DNA of 64,000 nt from Sphingomonas sinipercae (lineage in GTDB: Bacteria > Pseudomonadota > Alphaproteobacteria > Sphingomonadales > Sphingomonadaceae): contig NZ_CP049871.1 in the NCBI RefSeq assembly GCF_011302055.1, positions 1,446,501 to 1,510,500 on the forward strand. Reading direction: 5' to 3'. Shown here in pieces: positions 18,638 to 27,501 of this stretch. The translations under genes and the position numbers were made by a program. Under the pieces are notes generated by a model that searched no databases, was not told the origin of the DNA, and was given only the letters and a program-made list of their open reading frames with translations. The stretch's first letter is position 1; the number at the start of each line of letters is the position of its first letter.

Positions 18638-18909
18638 TGGACGATATCTCCAGCTGGATCTGGGTGCTCATCCCACTCGCCGCGATCGGCATCGCGCCGT
18701 TCAAGATGTGGCTTCGGATGAAGGAAAAGCAGATCGACGCGCAGACCAGCCTCGCTGCCGAAAAGAGCGCGCAATATGCCGCGCACGTCGAGCGGTTAGA
18801 GGCCCGGCTGCGCGTGGTTGAGCAGATCGTCACCGATGCGGGCGCCCAGACCGCCTCCCAGATCGAGGCGCTTCGCGACCAGAAGAAAATCGAAAGCAGA
18901 GAGTTTTGA
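18637..18909 (+). CDS. Psp-operon small membrane/coiled-coil protein 2
   Basis: A 90-residue protein with an N-terminal transmembrane helix (residues 6-26, SWIWVLIPLAAIGIAPF). A charged coiled coil follows, containing RLRVVEQIVT ... QIEALRD. It looks like a PspB-type molecule: helix, then KxWLRMKEKQ, then coiled coil. It is translationally coupled to both neighbours by overlapping stop/start codons. Confidence 0.72.
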   Translation: MDDISSWIWVLIPLAAIGIAPFKMWLRMKEKQIDAQTSLAAEKSAQYAAHVERLEARLRVVEQIVTDAGAQTASQIEALRDQKKIESREF

Positions 18910-18911
18910 GC

Positions 18912-19148
18912 ATGAACCCGTTTGAAATGGTGGTGATCATTGTCGCGATCGTGATGATCGCCAGCGTGCTCAAGGCGCGTTCCGGCGGGCGATTGCGTGG
19001 CGACTCCAATCCGGCCGCCGACGCCGAGAACCTTCGTCTTCGTGAGGAGGTCAAGGAACTCAAGGAGCGGATCAAGGTGATCGAGCGGATTACGGTCGAA
19101 AAAGAGAACAGCTTGTCACGCGAGATCGAAGAGCTTCGCGACCGCTAG
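18912..19148 (+). CDS. Psp-operon small membrane/coiled-coil protein 3
   Basis: A 78-residue protein (80 if the overlapping TTG at 18906 is used). It has one transmembrane helix at residues 4-21 and a highly charged coiled coil (RLREEVKELKERIKVIERIT ... LSREIEELRDR). It is the last psp-operon gene. The 33 bases after it contain a short CGGCC/GGCCG inverted repeat before sufE. Function is inferred from context only. Confidence 0.7.
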   Translation: MNPFEMVVIIVAIVMIASVLKARSGGRLRGDSNPAADAENLRLREEVKELKERIKVIERITVEKENSLSREIEELRDR

Positions 19149-19181
19149 AACGGCCAACCGGCCGCTGCTAGGCGGCTGGCC

Positions 19182-19595
19182 ATGACCCTGCCGCCGCTCG
19201 CCGACATCCTCGAGGAATATGAACTGCTCGACGGCGACGACCGCTATCGGTTGCTGATCGACCTTGGCCAACAGCTGGACGCAATGCCCGACGCACTGAA
19301 GACTGACGCGACCAGGGTGCGCGGCTGCTCGGCATCCGTCTGGGTCTACCCGACCACGACTGCCGACGGGCGCCTGCACTTCCTGGCCGACAGCAATGCG
19401 GCGATCACCAAGGGCATCGTCGCGCTGGTCCTCGCGGCGGTTCAGGACCGGCCGGCGGCGGAGGTCGCAGGCACCGACATCGCGGCAGAGCTCGCTCCGT
19501 TCGAACTTTCGCGCCAGCTCAGTGCCAATCGGACCCAAGGTGTCCCCAACATGATCGAGCTGATCCGGACGACCGCGGAGCGGCTGGCTGGATGA
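19182..19595 (+). CDS. sufE: Cysteine desulfuration protein SufE
   Basis: SufE accepts persulfide sulfur from SufS for Fe-S cluster assembly. The 137-residue protein contains the active Cys in VRGCSASVWV near residue 48 and the flanking DRYRLLIDLGQQL and LNxxRxxG-type C-terminal region (LSANRTQGVPNMIELI). It overlaps the thioesterase gene by ATGA. No other suf genes are in the window. Confidence 0.93.
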   Translation: MTLPPLADILEEYELLDGDDRYRLLIDLGQQLDAMPDALKTDATRVRGCSASVWVYPTTTADGRLHFLADSNAAITKGIVALVLAAVQDRPAAEVAGTDIAAELAPFELSRQLSANRTQGVPNMIELIRTTAERLAG

Positions 19596-20032
19596 GCAGC
19601 CCGCTCGATGCCGACGGCGCCTTCGACGCGGCCCGCTTCGTGTCGGCTGCACGGCAGCTTGGCCACACGCGGGCGCTCGGCCTCGAATATGGCGGCCATG
19701 GCGATAATTGGGCGGAGCTCTCCCTGCCCTGGCGGCAAGAGCTGGTCGGGGTCGCGGAAACCGGCGTGCTCGCCTCCGGGGCGATCGTGAGCCTCGTCGA
19801 TACGGCGAGCGGTCTCAGCGTCTGGGTAACGCTGGGGCGCTTCTCGCCGATCGTCACGCTCAACCTGCGCCTCGACTATCTCCGTCCCGCGGCGAAGGGG
19901 GAGACGATCGTCGCCCACTGCACTTGCGAAAAGCTGACCCGGCGCATCGGCTTCGTTCGCGGCATTGCCCATGGCGGCGACCCGGAGCGCCCGATCGCGC
20001 TGAGCAGCGCGACCTTCATGCTCAATCGGTAG
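19592..20032 (+). CDS. PaaI-family hot-dog thioesterase
   Basis: A 146-residue hot-dog-fold protein. Features are GALASGAIVSLVDTASG-like helix residues (here TGVLASGAIVSLVDTASGL), TLNLRLDYLRPAAKGETIVAHC, and a terminal beta strand with the GxxSxATFMLN end. Substrate is unknown, probably an acyl-CoA. It is coupled to sufE by an overlap and converges on the J-domain gene with an 11-nt tail overlap. Confidence 0.85.
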   Translation: MSSPLDADGAFDAARFVSAARQLGHTRALGLEYGGHGDNWAELSLPWRQELVGVAETGVLASGAIVSLVDTASGLSVWVTLGRFSPIVTLNLRLDYLRPAAKGETIVAHCTCEKLTRRIGFVRGIAHGGDPERPIALSSATFMLNR

Positions 20033-20567
20033 CTGGCCGGGCCTCGCGCCGTTCCTCGCTTCGGCGCAGCACCTCATAGGCGGTCTGCACCTTCTGGAAG
20101 CGCTTTGCCGCTTCCTCGTCACCCGGCTTGAGGTCCGGATGGTTTTCCTTTGCCAGCCGCCGGTAGGCCGCCTTTACTTCTTCGAAGCCAGCGTCGGATT
20201 CCAGCTCGAGCGCGTCCAGCGCGCGCATTTCGTCGCGGGTCCGAGTGCCGTCGCCGGGGCCGCCCCACTGCCAGTGCGAAGATTGCCGAAAGCCGCCGGC
20301 ATCGCGTTCCTCGCCCGCGGCACGCTTGGCCGCTTCCGCTTCGGACAGCCCGGCGAAGTAATTCCAATTCTTGTTATATTCGGCCGCGTGCGCTTCGCAG
20401 AAATACCAGCGTTCCGGGCTGTTGGGCGCCTTGGGCGCCGGCCGGTCGCCGGCCTCGCTGCAGCCCTCGCGGTCGCACAGGCGCACTTTCGCCGCCCCTC
20501 GGCCCTTGTCGCCGTAGCTTCGCCAGCGGGGGAAACCCCAGTCGTCCGACCGTCTCTGCTTCGCCAT
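20022..20567 (-). CDS. J-domain (DnaJ-like) protein with N-terminal Cys motif
   Basis: A 181-residue protein. Residues 1-80 carry a possible zinc site (LCDREGC ... YFCEAHAAEY). Residues 118-175 are a J domain with the HPD tripeptide (KENHPDLKPGDEEAAKRF), which stimulates DnaK ATPase. ATG 20567 is chosen because the frame upstream runs through rnpB and is not coding. A sphingomonad-type DnaJ co-chaperone is likely; the client is unknown. Confidence 0.88.
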   Translation of the reverse strand: MAKQRRSDDWGFPRWRSYGDKGRGAAKVRLCDREGCSEAGDRPAPKAPNSPERWYFCEAHAAEYNKNWNYFAGLSEAEAAKRAAGEERDAGGFRQSSHWQWGGPGDGTRTRDEMRALDALELESDAGFEEVKAAYRRLAKENHPDLKPGDEEAAKRFQKVQTAYEVLRRSEERREARPATD

Positions 20568-20614
20568 TACCTGTCCAACTAATCGCGCGCGGATTGGTCC
20601 GCCACCGCTAAGAA

Positions 20615-20988
20615 TATGCCAGAGGGCCTGTAAGCCGGGTTCTGTCCACCGCCTTCGCGGATGGGCGACCATTCCTCTAGGAGGCAGGTTGCCCTGCCCC
20701 TCAAGCGACCAACCCGGGCGCCGAGCCGGAACAGGCTCATGCGGCGCCCCTATTCGGTCTTGCACCCGGTGGGGTTTACCGTGCCGCCCCTGTTGCCAGG
20801 CGCGCGGTGCGCTCTTGCCGCACCCTTTCGACCTTACCCGTCCGAAGCCGGGCGGAATCCTTTCTGTGGCACTATCCCTCGAAGAGCGAACTCTCCGGCC
20901 GGGCGTTACCCGGCACCGTTATTCCGTGGAGCCCGGACTTTCCTCGCCGGAGACAAGTCCCCGCCGCGGCCGCCCAGCCCTCTGGCGA
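20615..20988 (-). ncRNA. rnpB: RNase P RNA (class A)
   Basis: The minus strand contains the conserved P4/CR-I sequence GAGGAAAGTCCGGGCTCC near the 5' end, and the near-universal 3' segment ending AGAACCCGGCTTACAGG. The two ends form P1: GCCAGAGGGCT (20986-20976) pairs with GGCCCTCTGGC (20628-20618). The length of about 370 nt fits. Ends are set from the P1 pairing and may be off by a few bases. The RNA is the ribozyme that matures tRNA 5' ends. It is read in the same direction as the J-domain gene just downstream. Confidence 0.95.
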
Positions 20989-21113
20989 GGGCGATATAGG
21001 GGAAAGCCGATACGGTTGCCAGTGAAGAGCCGCGCAGCGCAGCACTCGCAATAATCTATTCGAGCGGGCAGGCGCCTGCCATTGGCGTCCAGTGAAGTCG
21101 CGTGGATCAGGTC

Positions 21114-21503
21114 ATGGAATTTATCTTCGAGATCATATTTCAGTTTCTCGCGGAGTTGCTTCTCCAGGCCCTGTTCGAAATGCTCGCGGAATTGGGATTT
21201 CGCAGCCTCGCCGACACGTTGAAAAGGCCAAGAAACCCAGCCCTGTCGACCGTTGGCTTCATCATCTGGGGAACTGTGGCCGGCGGCCTGAGTCTTTGGA
21301 TTTTCCCAGCGTCCCCCATTCACAATCCACTGTTCCGCATGGTCAACCTGGTGGTGACGCCGGTTTGTCTCGGGTTCGCTATGATGCTCATAGGAAAAGT
21401 AAGGCGGAGGAAGGGCCAAGACCTCGTTCGGCTGGACCAATTCGGATACGCATTCGTCTTCGCTTTTAGCATGGCCCTCGTGCGGTATATTTGGGCGAGC
21501 TGA
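21114..21503 (+). CDS. Hypothetical membrane protein
   Basis: A 129-residue protein (133 if GTG 21102 is used). It has an N-terminal amphipathic/hydrophobic helix (FIFEIIFQFLAELLLQALF) and then predicted transmembrane segments at about residues 46-62, 78-97 and 112-127. No family recognised. It stands alone between rnpB and the convergent amidase gene. Base composition is a little less GC-rich than the neighbours. Confidence 0.6.
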   Translation: MEFIFEIIFQFLAELLLQALFEMLAELGFRSLADTLKRPRNPALSTVGFIIWGTVAGGLSLWIFPASPIHNPLFRMVNLVVTPVCLGFAMMLIGKVRRRKGQDLVRLDQFGYAFVFAFSMALVRYIWAS

Positions 21504-21517
21504 GGACAGCCGGAAGG

Positions 21518-22198
21518 CTATTGCGGCCGTGGCAGCAACAGTGACAGCAGCTTGGCCCGGCATTCGCCGTCGATGATCCCGTCGATCATGTCCGGGCGGA
21601 AGCGGCGCTGGAAGGCGATCACCGCCTTTTGCGGATCGGTCACGTCATAGCCGAAGCGCTCCAGCGCCAGCAGGAAGCCGGCGTCGGTCCAGAACGGGTC
21701 GACCAAATCGCGGGTTGGGCTCGGCAACGCGAGCCGCCGCTTGGCCAGCGCTTCCCACGGAAACAGCTCGCCCGGGTCTTCCTTGCGCGCCGGCGCGATG
21801 TCGGAATGGGCGACGACGTTGCCCCGCCCGATCCCGTGCCGTTCCTTGATGTCGGCGACGAGGGGGATCAGCGCAGCGATCTGCTCGTCGGGAAACGGGC
21901 GATAGCCGAATTCATGGCCCGGATTGACGATTTCGATGCCAATGCTTGCCGAATTGATGTCGGTCATGCCGCGCCAGCGCGACTTGCCCGCGTGCCACGC
22001 GCGCTTGCCTTCATCGACCATGCGGAAGACCGTGCCATCTTCGTCGACGCAATAATGGGCGGAGACCTTGGCCTCGGCCGAGCACATTCGCGCCAGGGCA
22101 CCTTCGCAATCGGGCATCCCGGTATAGTGGAGCACGATCATCGACACCGGCAGCGCCCGTTCGTCGAAGTTGGGCGATGGGCGGTCGATCATGGTCAT
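21518..22198 (-). CDS. N-acetylmuramoyl-L-alanine amidase (AmpD/AmiD type)
   Basis: A zinc amidase that cleaves the MurNAc-L-Ala bond of peptidoglycan or muropeptides. The 226-residue protein has the Amidase_2 motifs: VLHYTGMP (zinc His), SAHYCVDEDGTV, WHAGKSRW, SIGIEIVNPGH, and VVAHSDIAPARKEDPGELFPW (zinc His and catalytic Lys/Asp region). A peptidoglycan-binding-like tail follows (residues 165-226). No signal peptide is obvious with the ATG at 22198, favouring a cytosolic recycling role. It follows cheR by 32 nt on the same strand. Confidence 0.9.
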   Translation of the reverse strand: MTMIDRPSPNFDERALPVSMIVLHYTGMPDCEGALARMCSAEAKVSAHYCVDEDGTVFRMVDEGKRAWHAGKSRWRGMTDINSASIGIEIVNPGHEFGYRPFPDEQIAALIPLVADIKERHGIGRGNVVAHSDIAPARKEDPGELFPWEALAKRRLALPSPTRDLVDPFWTDAGFLLALERFGYDVTDPQKAVIAFQRRFRPDMIDGIIDGECRAKLLSLLLPRPQ

Positions 22199-22230
22199 GG
22201 GGTCAATGGCGCATGAATCGCGCCGCGCGG

Positions 22231-23103
22231 TCAAGCCTTTGCCGCTGCCCGCCGGTCGCCGGCGCGCTTTTCGACGATCGCATCGCCATCGGTGCGGCGG
22301 TAAAGCCCGCGGGCGTCCACATCCGAGCCGAACCGCGTGGTCTGGCCGATCACCGTCTCGCCCGCGCCAAGCATGAGCCATCCGTCGGTCGCAACGGCGG
22401 AGGCAAAGCGTTCGAACGCCAGCGTCCGCTTTTCCGCCGTCAGGTAAAGCAGCACGTTGCGGCACAGGACGATATCGAACTCACCCGGGTGCGGCGGAAC
22501 TTCGAGGAGGTTGTGCACCTGGAAGCGGACGCTCTTGCGCAGGGCTTCGACCGCGCGCCAACCGTCATTCGCTTCTTCGAACCAGCGAATCATCTGCTGG
22601 ATGCCAAGCCCGCGCTGGACCTCGAACTGGGTGTAGGTCCCGCTGCGGGCGCGATCGACCACGGCCGGCGACACGTCGGTGCCGAGGATGTCGATCTGCC
22701 AGCCGCGCCACGGCACCGGATTTTCGGCGAACAGCATCGCCAGCGAATAGATTTCCTGTCCGGTCGAGCAGCCGGCCGACCAAATCCGCAACCGGCGCTG
22801 GGCCTGCCGGCGCTGGGCAAGCTGCGGCAGCGCGTGGCGGGAAAGAAGGTCGAACGGCGTGCGGTCGCGGAAGAAATAGGTTTCGTTGTTCAACAAGGCT
22901 TCCACGACGCGCTCCGACAGGCCGGGCTCCTTGCCCATGACGAGAATGGTGATCAGTTCATCGAGAGTCGCGATGCCGCGCTCGCGCATCAGCCCGGCAA
23001 GCGCAGTCTCGATCCGCCAGCGCCGGTTCATCGTCAATTGCTGCCCCGTGCGCGCTTCCAATAGGCCGGCGAGGATCCGGCTCGAGCTATCGCTTACTTG
23101 CAA
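22231..23103 (-). CDS. cheR: Chemotaxis protein methyltransferase CheR
   Basis: CheR methylates chemoreceptor glutamates using SAM. The 290-residue product has an N-terminal helical domain and the catalytic domain, with NNETYFFRD, the SAM motif IWSAGCSTGQEIYSLAM, GTDVSPAVVDRARSG and the CRNVLLYL segment. The start is TTG 23103, which lies 10 nt inside the end of cheB; no ATG is available near the correct N-terminus. Confidence 0.95.
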   Translation of the reverse strand: MQVSDSSSRILAGLLEARTGQQLTMNRRWRIETALAGLMRERGIATLDELITILVMGKEPGLSERVVEALLNNETYFFRDRTPFDLLSRHALPQLAQRRQAQRRLRIWSAGCSTGQEIYSLAMLFAENPVPWRGWQIDILGTDVSPAVVDRARSGTYTQFEVQRGLGIQQMIRWFEEANDGWRAVEALRKSVRFQVHNLLEVPPHPGEFDIVLCRNVLLYLTAEKRTLAFERFASAVATDGWLMLGAGETVIGQTTRFGSDVDARGLYRRTDGDAIVEKRAGDRRAAAKA

Positions 23104-24200
23104 GGATTGTCTCCGGTACGCGAGGCAATGCGGCGCGCGATCTGGTCCGGCGGCATGACCGCGCTGGCAAGACCGGCTTCGATGACGGCGCGCGGCATTC
23201 CCCACACCGCGCAGCTGGCTTCGTTCTGCGCCAGCACGGAGCCGCCGCAACTGACGAGACGCTTCGCGCCTTCGACCCCGTCGCGGCCCATTCCGGTCAG
23301 GACGACGCCAAGCGCGGCGGCGCCGAAAGCTGCGCCGACGGAAGCGAGCATCGGATCGACCGAGGGCAGGCAGCCGCTGGCGACCGCGCCGCGAGTCAGC
23401 TTGACCATGTGACCGCTGGCACATTGCTCGATGGTGAGGTGCGCGTCCCCTGGGGCGATGATGACCCGGTCGGGCGTCAGCAGCATGCCGTCGCTTGCGA
23501 CCAGCGCCTCGCGCCGGGCGGCGATGCCAAGCTGGCGCGCGAACACGCTCATGAACGGGACGGGCAAATGCTGGGTGACCAGGATCGGTACGCCAAGCCT
23601 CGGCGGCAGTGCCTGGAACAGGCTTGCAAGCGCGTGGATGCCCCCGGTCGAGGCGCCGATGGCAAGAATCCCGATCGGGTCGGTCGGCGACGCGCGCAGC
23701 GGCGCATAGCCCTGCAGCCGGATCGGCTGCTTCAACGGCGGCGGGTCGTCGGCGTAGCCCAAAGCTTTGAGCTTGCTGATCAGGACTTCCGAAAAGCGGC
23801 CGTTGAAGCGGCCGGTCCCGGGCTTCGGGATTGCGTCGGCGGCGCCATGGGCAAGTGCGGCAACGGTATGCTCCGCCCCTTCGTCGGCAAGCGACGACAC
23901 GATCATGACTCGTGCGCCGTTGGACGCGCGCAGGATTTCAGGGATCAATTTAAGACCGCCGGCGCCCGGCATCTCGAGGTCCAGCAGCACCGTATCGACC
24001 TGGACGGTGGCCAGCGCATCGATGGCGTCTTCGGCGGTCCCGGCGACCGCGGCGATTTCGAACCCGCCGTCGGCTTCGATCATTCGCCCAAGCACGGCCC
24101 GGGCGATGATCGAATCGTCGACGATCATCAGCCGGATGGGATTGCGCTTGGCGGTTCGGTCGTCCTCTCGGCGCCGCGGTGTTGCGAGCGCCCGCTCCAT
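23094..24200 (-). CDS. cheB: Chemotaxis response regulator / protein-glutamate methylesterase CheB
   Basis: CheB demethylates chemoreceptors when phosphorylated by CheA. The 368-residue protein has a receiver domain (IVDDSIIARAVLGRM, phospho-acceptor Asp in VLLDLEMPG) and a CheB esterase domain. The catalytic triad is Ser in IGASTGG, His in VTQHLPVPF and Asp in GMGRDGVEG. It is translationally coupled to cheR by a 10-nt overlap. A 20-residue basic N-terminal extension precedes the receiver. Confidence 0.96.
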   Translation of the reverse strand: MERALATPRRREDDRTAKRNPIRLMIVDDSIIARAVLGRMIEADGGFEIAAVAGTAEDAIDALATVQVDTVLLDLEMPGAGGLKLIPEILRASNGARVMIVSSLADEGAEHTVAALAHGAADAIPKPGTGRFNGRFSEVLISKLKALGYADDPPPLKQPIRLQGYAPLRASPTDPIGILAIGASTGGIHALASLFQALPPRLGVPILVTQHLPVPFMSVFARQLGIAARREALVASDGMLLTPDRVIIAPGDAHLTIEQCASGHMVKLTRGAVASGCLPSVDPMLASVGAAFGAAALGVVLTGMGRDGVEGAKRLVSCGGSVLAQNEASCAVWGMPRAVIEAGLASAVMPPDQIARRIASRTGDNPCK

Positions 24201-24210
24201 TGAGCGGGCC

Positions 24211-24576
24211 TCAGGCTACGCCGACGAGCTGAAGCTTTACGTGCAGCGTCTCGCGGTCGAACGGCTTCATCACATACTCGTCGGCACCGGCTTCAAGCGC
24301 GGCGCGGATGTGCGCCATGTCGTTCTCGGTGGTGCAAAAGACGACCTTGGGCTGGTCGGAATGGCCGCGCTGGCGAAGCAGGCGCAAGAACTCCATCCCG
24401 CTCATCACCGGCATGTTCCAGTCGAGCAGGACGACGTCCGGCATCTTCTCTTCGCAGCGAGTCAGGGCTTCTTGTCCGTCACCGGCCTCTTCGACGTTGA
24501 ATTCCAACGTTTCGAGGATGTGCCGGGCGACCTTGCGGATCACCTTGGAATCATCGACGATCAAACAGCTCTTCAT
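24211..24576 (-). CDS. cheY: Single-domain response regulator CheY
   Basis: A 121-residue receiver with the acidic pair IVDDSKVIRKVARHIL, phospho-acceptor Asp in VLLDWNMPVMSGMEF, the Thr of FCTTEND, and Lys in VMKPFDRETL. It is the diffusible output of the CheA kinase, acting on the flagellar motor or an equivalent target. It lies 10 nt upstream of cheB; 59 nt separate it from cheW. Confidence 0.95.
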   Translation of the reverse strand: MKSCLIVDDSKVIRKVARHILETLEFNVEEAGDGQEALTRCEEKMPDVVLLDWNMPVMSGMEFLRLLRQRGHSDQPKVVFCTTENDMAHIRAALEAGADEYVMKPFDRETLHVKLQLVGVA

Positions 24577-24635
24577 GCTTCAGGCTTCCCGCTTTGCGTT
24601 GCCGACAGGTCTATTCAACAAGAGTAACGAAGAGC

Positions 24636-25073
24636 TTAAGCCGCGCGTGCTTCGGCTCCGGAAATCAGGGCCGCGACATCGACCAGCAGCAGCGGGCCGG
24701 TCTCCGTTTCCACCATGCCCGTCGAAACCCGCTCCCAGCCCGGGCCCATCGCCGCGCGCACGGGCGTCGGATCGGCCAGCGCCTCCACCACGTCTTCGAC
24801 CAGGTCGACCAGCAAGGCGTAATGGTGCCCGTCCAGCTCGACCACGGCCGCTTCGCGAATTGCCGCTGCGCTGTCGGTCAGGCCAAGCTCGAGCGATCGC
24901 CGGCAATCGATCACCGTCAGCACCCGGCTGCGCAGGGCGGACAGCCCGGCGACATGGGGCGCTGCACGCGGCACGGGGATGAGGGCGTCGAGCTCGACCA
25001 CCGATTCCACGACGGCGGCCGGCAAGGCGACGCGCTCGCCGGCAATGGTGACGATCAGCAGCAGCTCGTTCAC
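24636..25073 (-). CDS. cheW: Chemotaxis coupling protein CheW
   Basis: A 145-residue single CheW domain that couples chemoreceptors to CheA. It begins VNELLLIVTIAGERVALPA and contains VPRAAPHVAGLSALRSRVLTV, the usual RG(x)-type hinge with the receptor-binding loop, and HYALLVDLVEDV. The GTG start overlaps the cheA TGA (GTGA). Confidence 0.92.
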   Translation of the reverse strand: MNELLLIVTIAGERVALPAAVVESVVELDALIPVPRAAPHVAGLSALRSRVLTVIDCRRSLELGLTDSAAAIREAAVVELDGHHYALLVDLVEDVVEALADPTPVRAAMGPGWERVSTGMVETETGPLLLVDVAALISGAEARAA

Positions 25074-27433
25074 TTGCCCCTCCCGGCGCGCTTCGGATTG
25101 CCGCCAACGCTCGCCGCGGCCTTCAGGGCCATCAGCAGTCCGGCACGGTCGTAACGGTAAATCGTGTCGTCATCGTCGCCGGCACCTTCGGGCTCCGCGC
25201 GAAGGACGATCTTGCGCGAAGCCGAAGCGACCGGCGGCTTGCCGTCGGTGGCAATGACGAGGTCCGCTTCGACTGCCTCGTCATCGTCGACCACGCGATA
25301 GCCGGCGGCTTCGACAATCGGGCGGAGCATGTTTTGCATCCACGGGTCGCTTGCGGGCAGGCAGCAGACCGGCTGGTCGCCCGATCGGCGCGCGGCGACG
25401 CCCAGATGCCTGGCGAACAGCCAATGGGCATCGACGAGCTCGGCCGGCTCCCCGCCGATCAGGCTCACGCCCGAAATCTCGCCCGGGCTGTCACTGCGAA
25501 TGACGTCGTTGTCGACTGCCGACAGGTCGATGACCTCGCGGAAGACATAGCCGATCTCGCTGACGCCGTCGTTGAGCCGGAACACGCGCACCTTGTCGTC
25601 CGGCATCTCGCCATTGGCGCCGGCGAGCGGGAGGATCGCCTCGCCAAGCTGGACCCGCAGCTGGCCCGCAGCCTGCCTGATCGCGGTCGCGGGCACTTCT
25701 TCGATCCGGTCGACGACGGCGAGCCGAAGCGCGCGACGCGATCCGTCGAGGCCCCGGAACAGCAAGACCGGCGTTGCCTGCTCCTCGTTCTTGGCAGGGC
25801 CGGCGGCAACGCGCGCCGTACGCTCCTGCGCCTCGAGCCTGACGCCGCCGACCTCGGCCAGTCCAGCAGGGTCGAATAAAAGGATCGGGCTGCCGTCGTC
25901 GGCAAGCGTGGTGCCGGCGTATAGGCCGGTCGCCATGACCGCCGGCGCGGCGGGCTTCACCACCAATTCCTCGTGATCGTGAATCTTGTCGACCGCCAAG
26001 GCATAGACATCGCCGCCGGCAGGCCGAAGCACCACCAGGTTGCGCTCCTCCTCCGGGATTTCGCTTTCGATGCCCAGAATGTGGGCAAGCGCGACTTCCG
26101 GCACTCGGCGTCCGCGGATCGTCGCGACCCCTGCGCCGCCCAGGCTGTCGAGCCTGACCGATTCCCCGTTCGCGCGGACGATCTCCTCGATCGCCGAGCG
26201 CGGGATCGCGAAATGCTGCGAACCGATGGATACGGTCAACGCCGGGATGATGGTCAGCGTCAGCGGCACGCGCAGGGTCATCCGCGTGCCCTGCCCCGGC
26301 GTACTGTCGACTTCGACGATGCCGCCGATCCGTTCGACGTTCGAACGCACCACGTCCATCCCGACACCGCGGCCGGAAATCGCGGTGACTTCCTTCGCGG
26401 TCGACAGGCCTGCTTCGAAAATCAGCGCCAGTTGCTCGCGCGGCGAAAGCAGCGCGGCCTGGGCCTTGTCGATGATGCCTGCGGAAACTGCCTTTTCGAC
26501 CAGCCGCTTGCCGTCGATACCGCGGCCATCGTCCTGGATGTCGATCAGGATCTGGTTGCCCGACTGGCGCGCGGAAACGGCAAGGATGCCGATCTCGCGC
26601 TTGCCGGCCTTCAGCCGGTCGGCGGGATTTTCGATGCCGTGATCGACCGCGTTGCGAACGATGTGGGTCAGCGGGTCGCGGATCATCTCGATCATTTCGC
26701 GGTCCAGCTCGACGTCACCGCCTTCGACGTCGACCAGCACTTGCTTGCCAAGCTCCGCCGACAGGTCGCGGACCATGCGCGGCAGCGCCACAAACAAGTT
26801 CTCGATCCGCTGCATTCGGGTGCGGGTGATCGCGTCGCGCATCTCCGCGATGATCGACGACAGCCGCTCGAACGCTCCGTCGACCGAGACGTCGGTGGAC
26901 GTTTCGCGCAGGCGTCGGGCAAGCTCGTTGCGGGCCAGCACCATGTCGGAAACTGTGCTCATCACGCGATCGAGCAATTCCACCGAAAGCCGGATCGTGC
27001 GCGGCGCTGAAGTGCGGCCGTTGGCTTCTGCCACCAGCGTTGCCGCCGGGACTATCGCGCCCTCGGCTCCCGGTTCGAGCGCCTCGATCAGGTCGCTGTC
27101 GCCGCCGGCCGGGAAATCCGTCCCGTCGTCGATCGCCGCGATCATCTCGCCGATGCGGTCGATGACCGCCAGTACGGCGCTGACCAGCGGTCCGTCCGCC
27201 TGGCGCCGCCCTGCCCTGACGTCCGCCAGCGCATCCTCTGCGGCGTGGCTCAGCGCTTCCAGGCGCGGGAAGTCGAAGAAGCCGCAATTGCCTTTGACGG
27301 TGTGAACAAACCGGAAGATGCTATCGAGGCGCGCGCGGTCGTCGGGCGCCGCTTCCCAGGCGACGATCTCGCTGCCCAGCGCTTCCAGCATTTCCCGCGC
27401 TTCGGCGACGAAATCGGCAATCAGGTCGTCCAT
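25070..27433 (-). CDS. cheA: Chemotaxis histidine kinase CheA with duplicated CheW-like and degenerate receiver C-terminus
   Basis: A 787-residue kinase. Residues 1-105 are the Hpt domain with phospho-His in FVHTVKGNCGFFDFP. A short linker replaces the usual P2 domain. The dimerisation and HATPase domains follow (VRNAVDHGIE N-box, DDGRGIDG, GRGVGMDVV), then a P5 CheW domain (residues about 390-520). A second CheW-like domain lies at about 540-660. A final segment of about 110 residues resembles a receiver (VCCLPASDPWMQNMLRPIV ... VVDDDEAV) but lacks a clear phospho-acceptor site. It phosphorylates CheY and CheB. Confidence 0.95.
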   Translation of the reverse strand: MDDLIADFVAEAREMLEALGSEIVAWEAAPDDRARLDSIFRFVHTVKGNCGFFDFPRLEALSHAAEDALADVRAGRRQADGPLVSAVLAVIDRIGEMIAAIDDGTDFPAGGDSDLIEALEPGAEGAIVPAATLVAEANGRTSAPRTIRLSVELLDRVMSTVSDMVLARNELARRLRETSTDVSVDGAFERLSSIIAEMRDAITRTRMQRIENLFVALPRMVRDLSAELGKQVLVDVEGGDVELDREMIEMIRDPLTHIVRNAVDHGIENPADRLKAGKREIGILAVSARQSGNQILIDIQDDGRGIDGKRLVEKAVSAGIIDKAQAALLSPREQLALIFEAGLSTAKEVTAISGRGVGMDVVRSNVERIGGIVEVDSTPGQGTRMTLRVPLTLTIIPALTVSIGSQHFAIPRSAIEEIVRANGESVRLDSLGGAGVATIRGRRVPEVALAHILGIESEIPEEERNLVVLRPAGGDVYALAVDKIHDHEELVVKPAAPAVMATGLYAGTTLADDGSPILLFDPAGLAEVGGVRLEAQERTARVAAGPAKNEEQATPVLLFRGLDGSRRALRLAVVDRIEEVPATAIRQAAGQLRVQLGEAILPLAGANGEMPDDKVRVFRLNDGVSEIGYVFREVIDLSAVDNDVIRSDSPGEISGVSLIGGEPAELVDAHWLFARHLGVAARRSGDQPVCCLPASDPWMQNMLRPIVEAAGYRVVDDDEAVEADLVIATDGKPPVASASRKIVLRAEPEGAGDDDDTIYRYDRAGLLMALKAAASVGGNPKRAGRGK

Positions 27434-27501
27434 CAGCGCTTACTCGAGCCCCCAACCGGCGAAGTTGCGGGCCCTTATGCGCAGCAGGAGTTAATGTGCC
27501 G

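Noticed and set aside
20568..20765. Upstream extension of the J-domain protein
   Set aside because: The extension is the translation of RNase P RNA; the ATG at 20567 starts a sensible protein.
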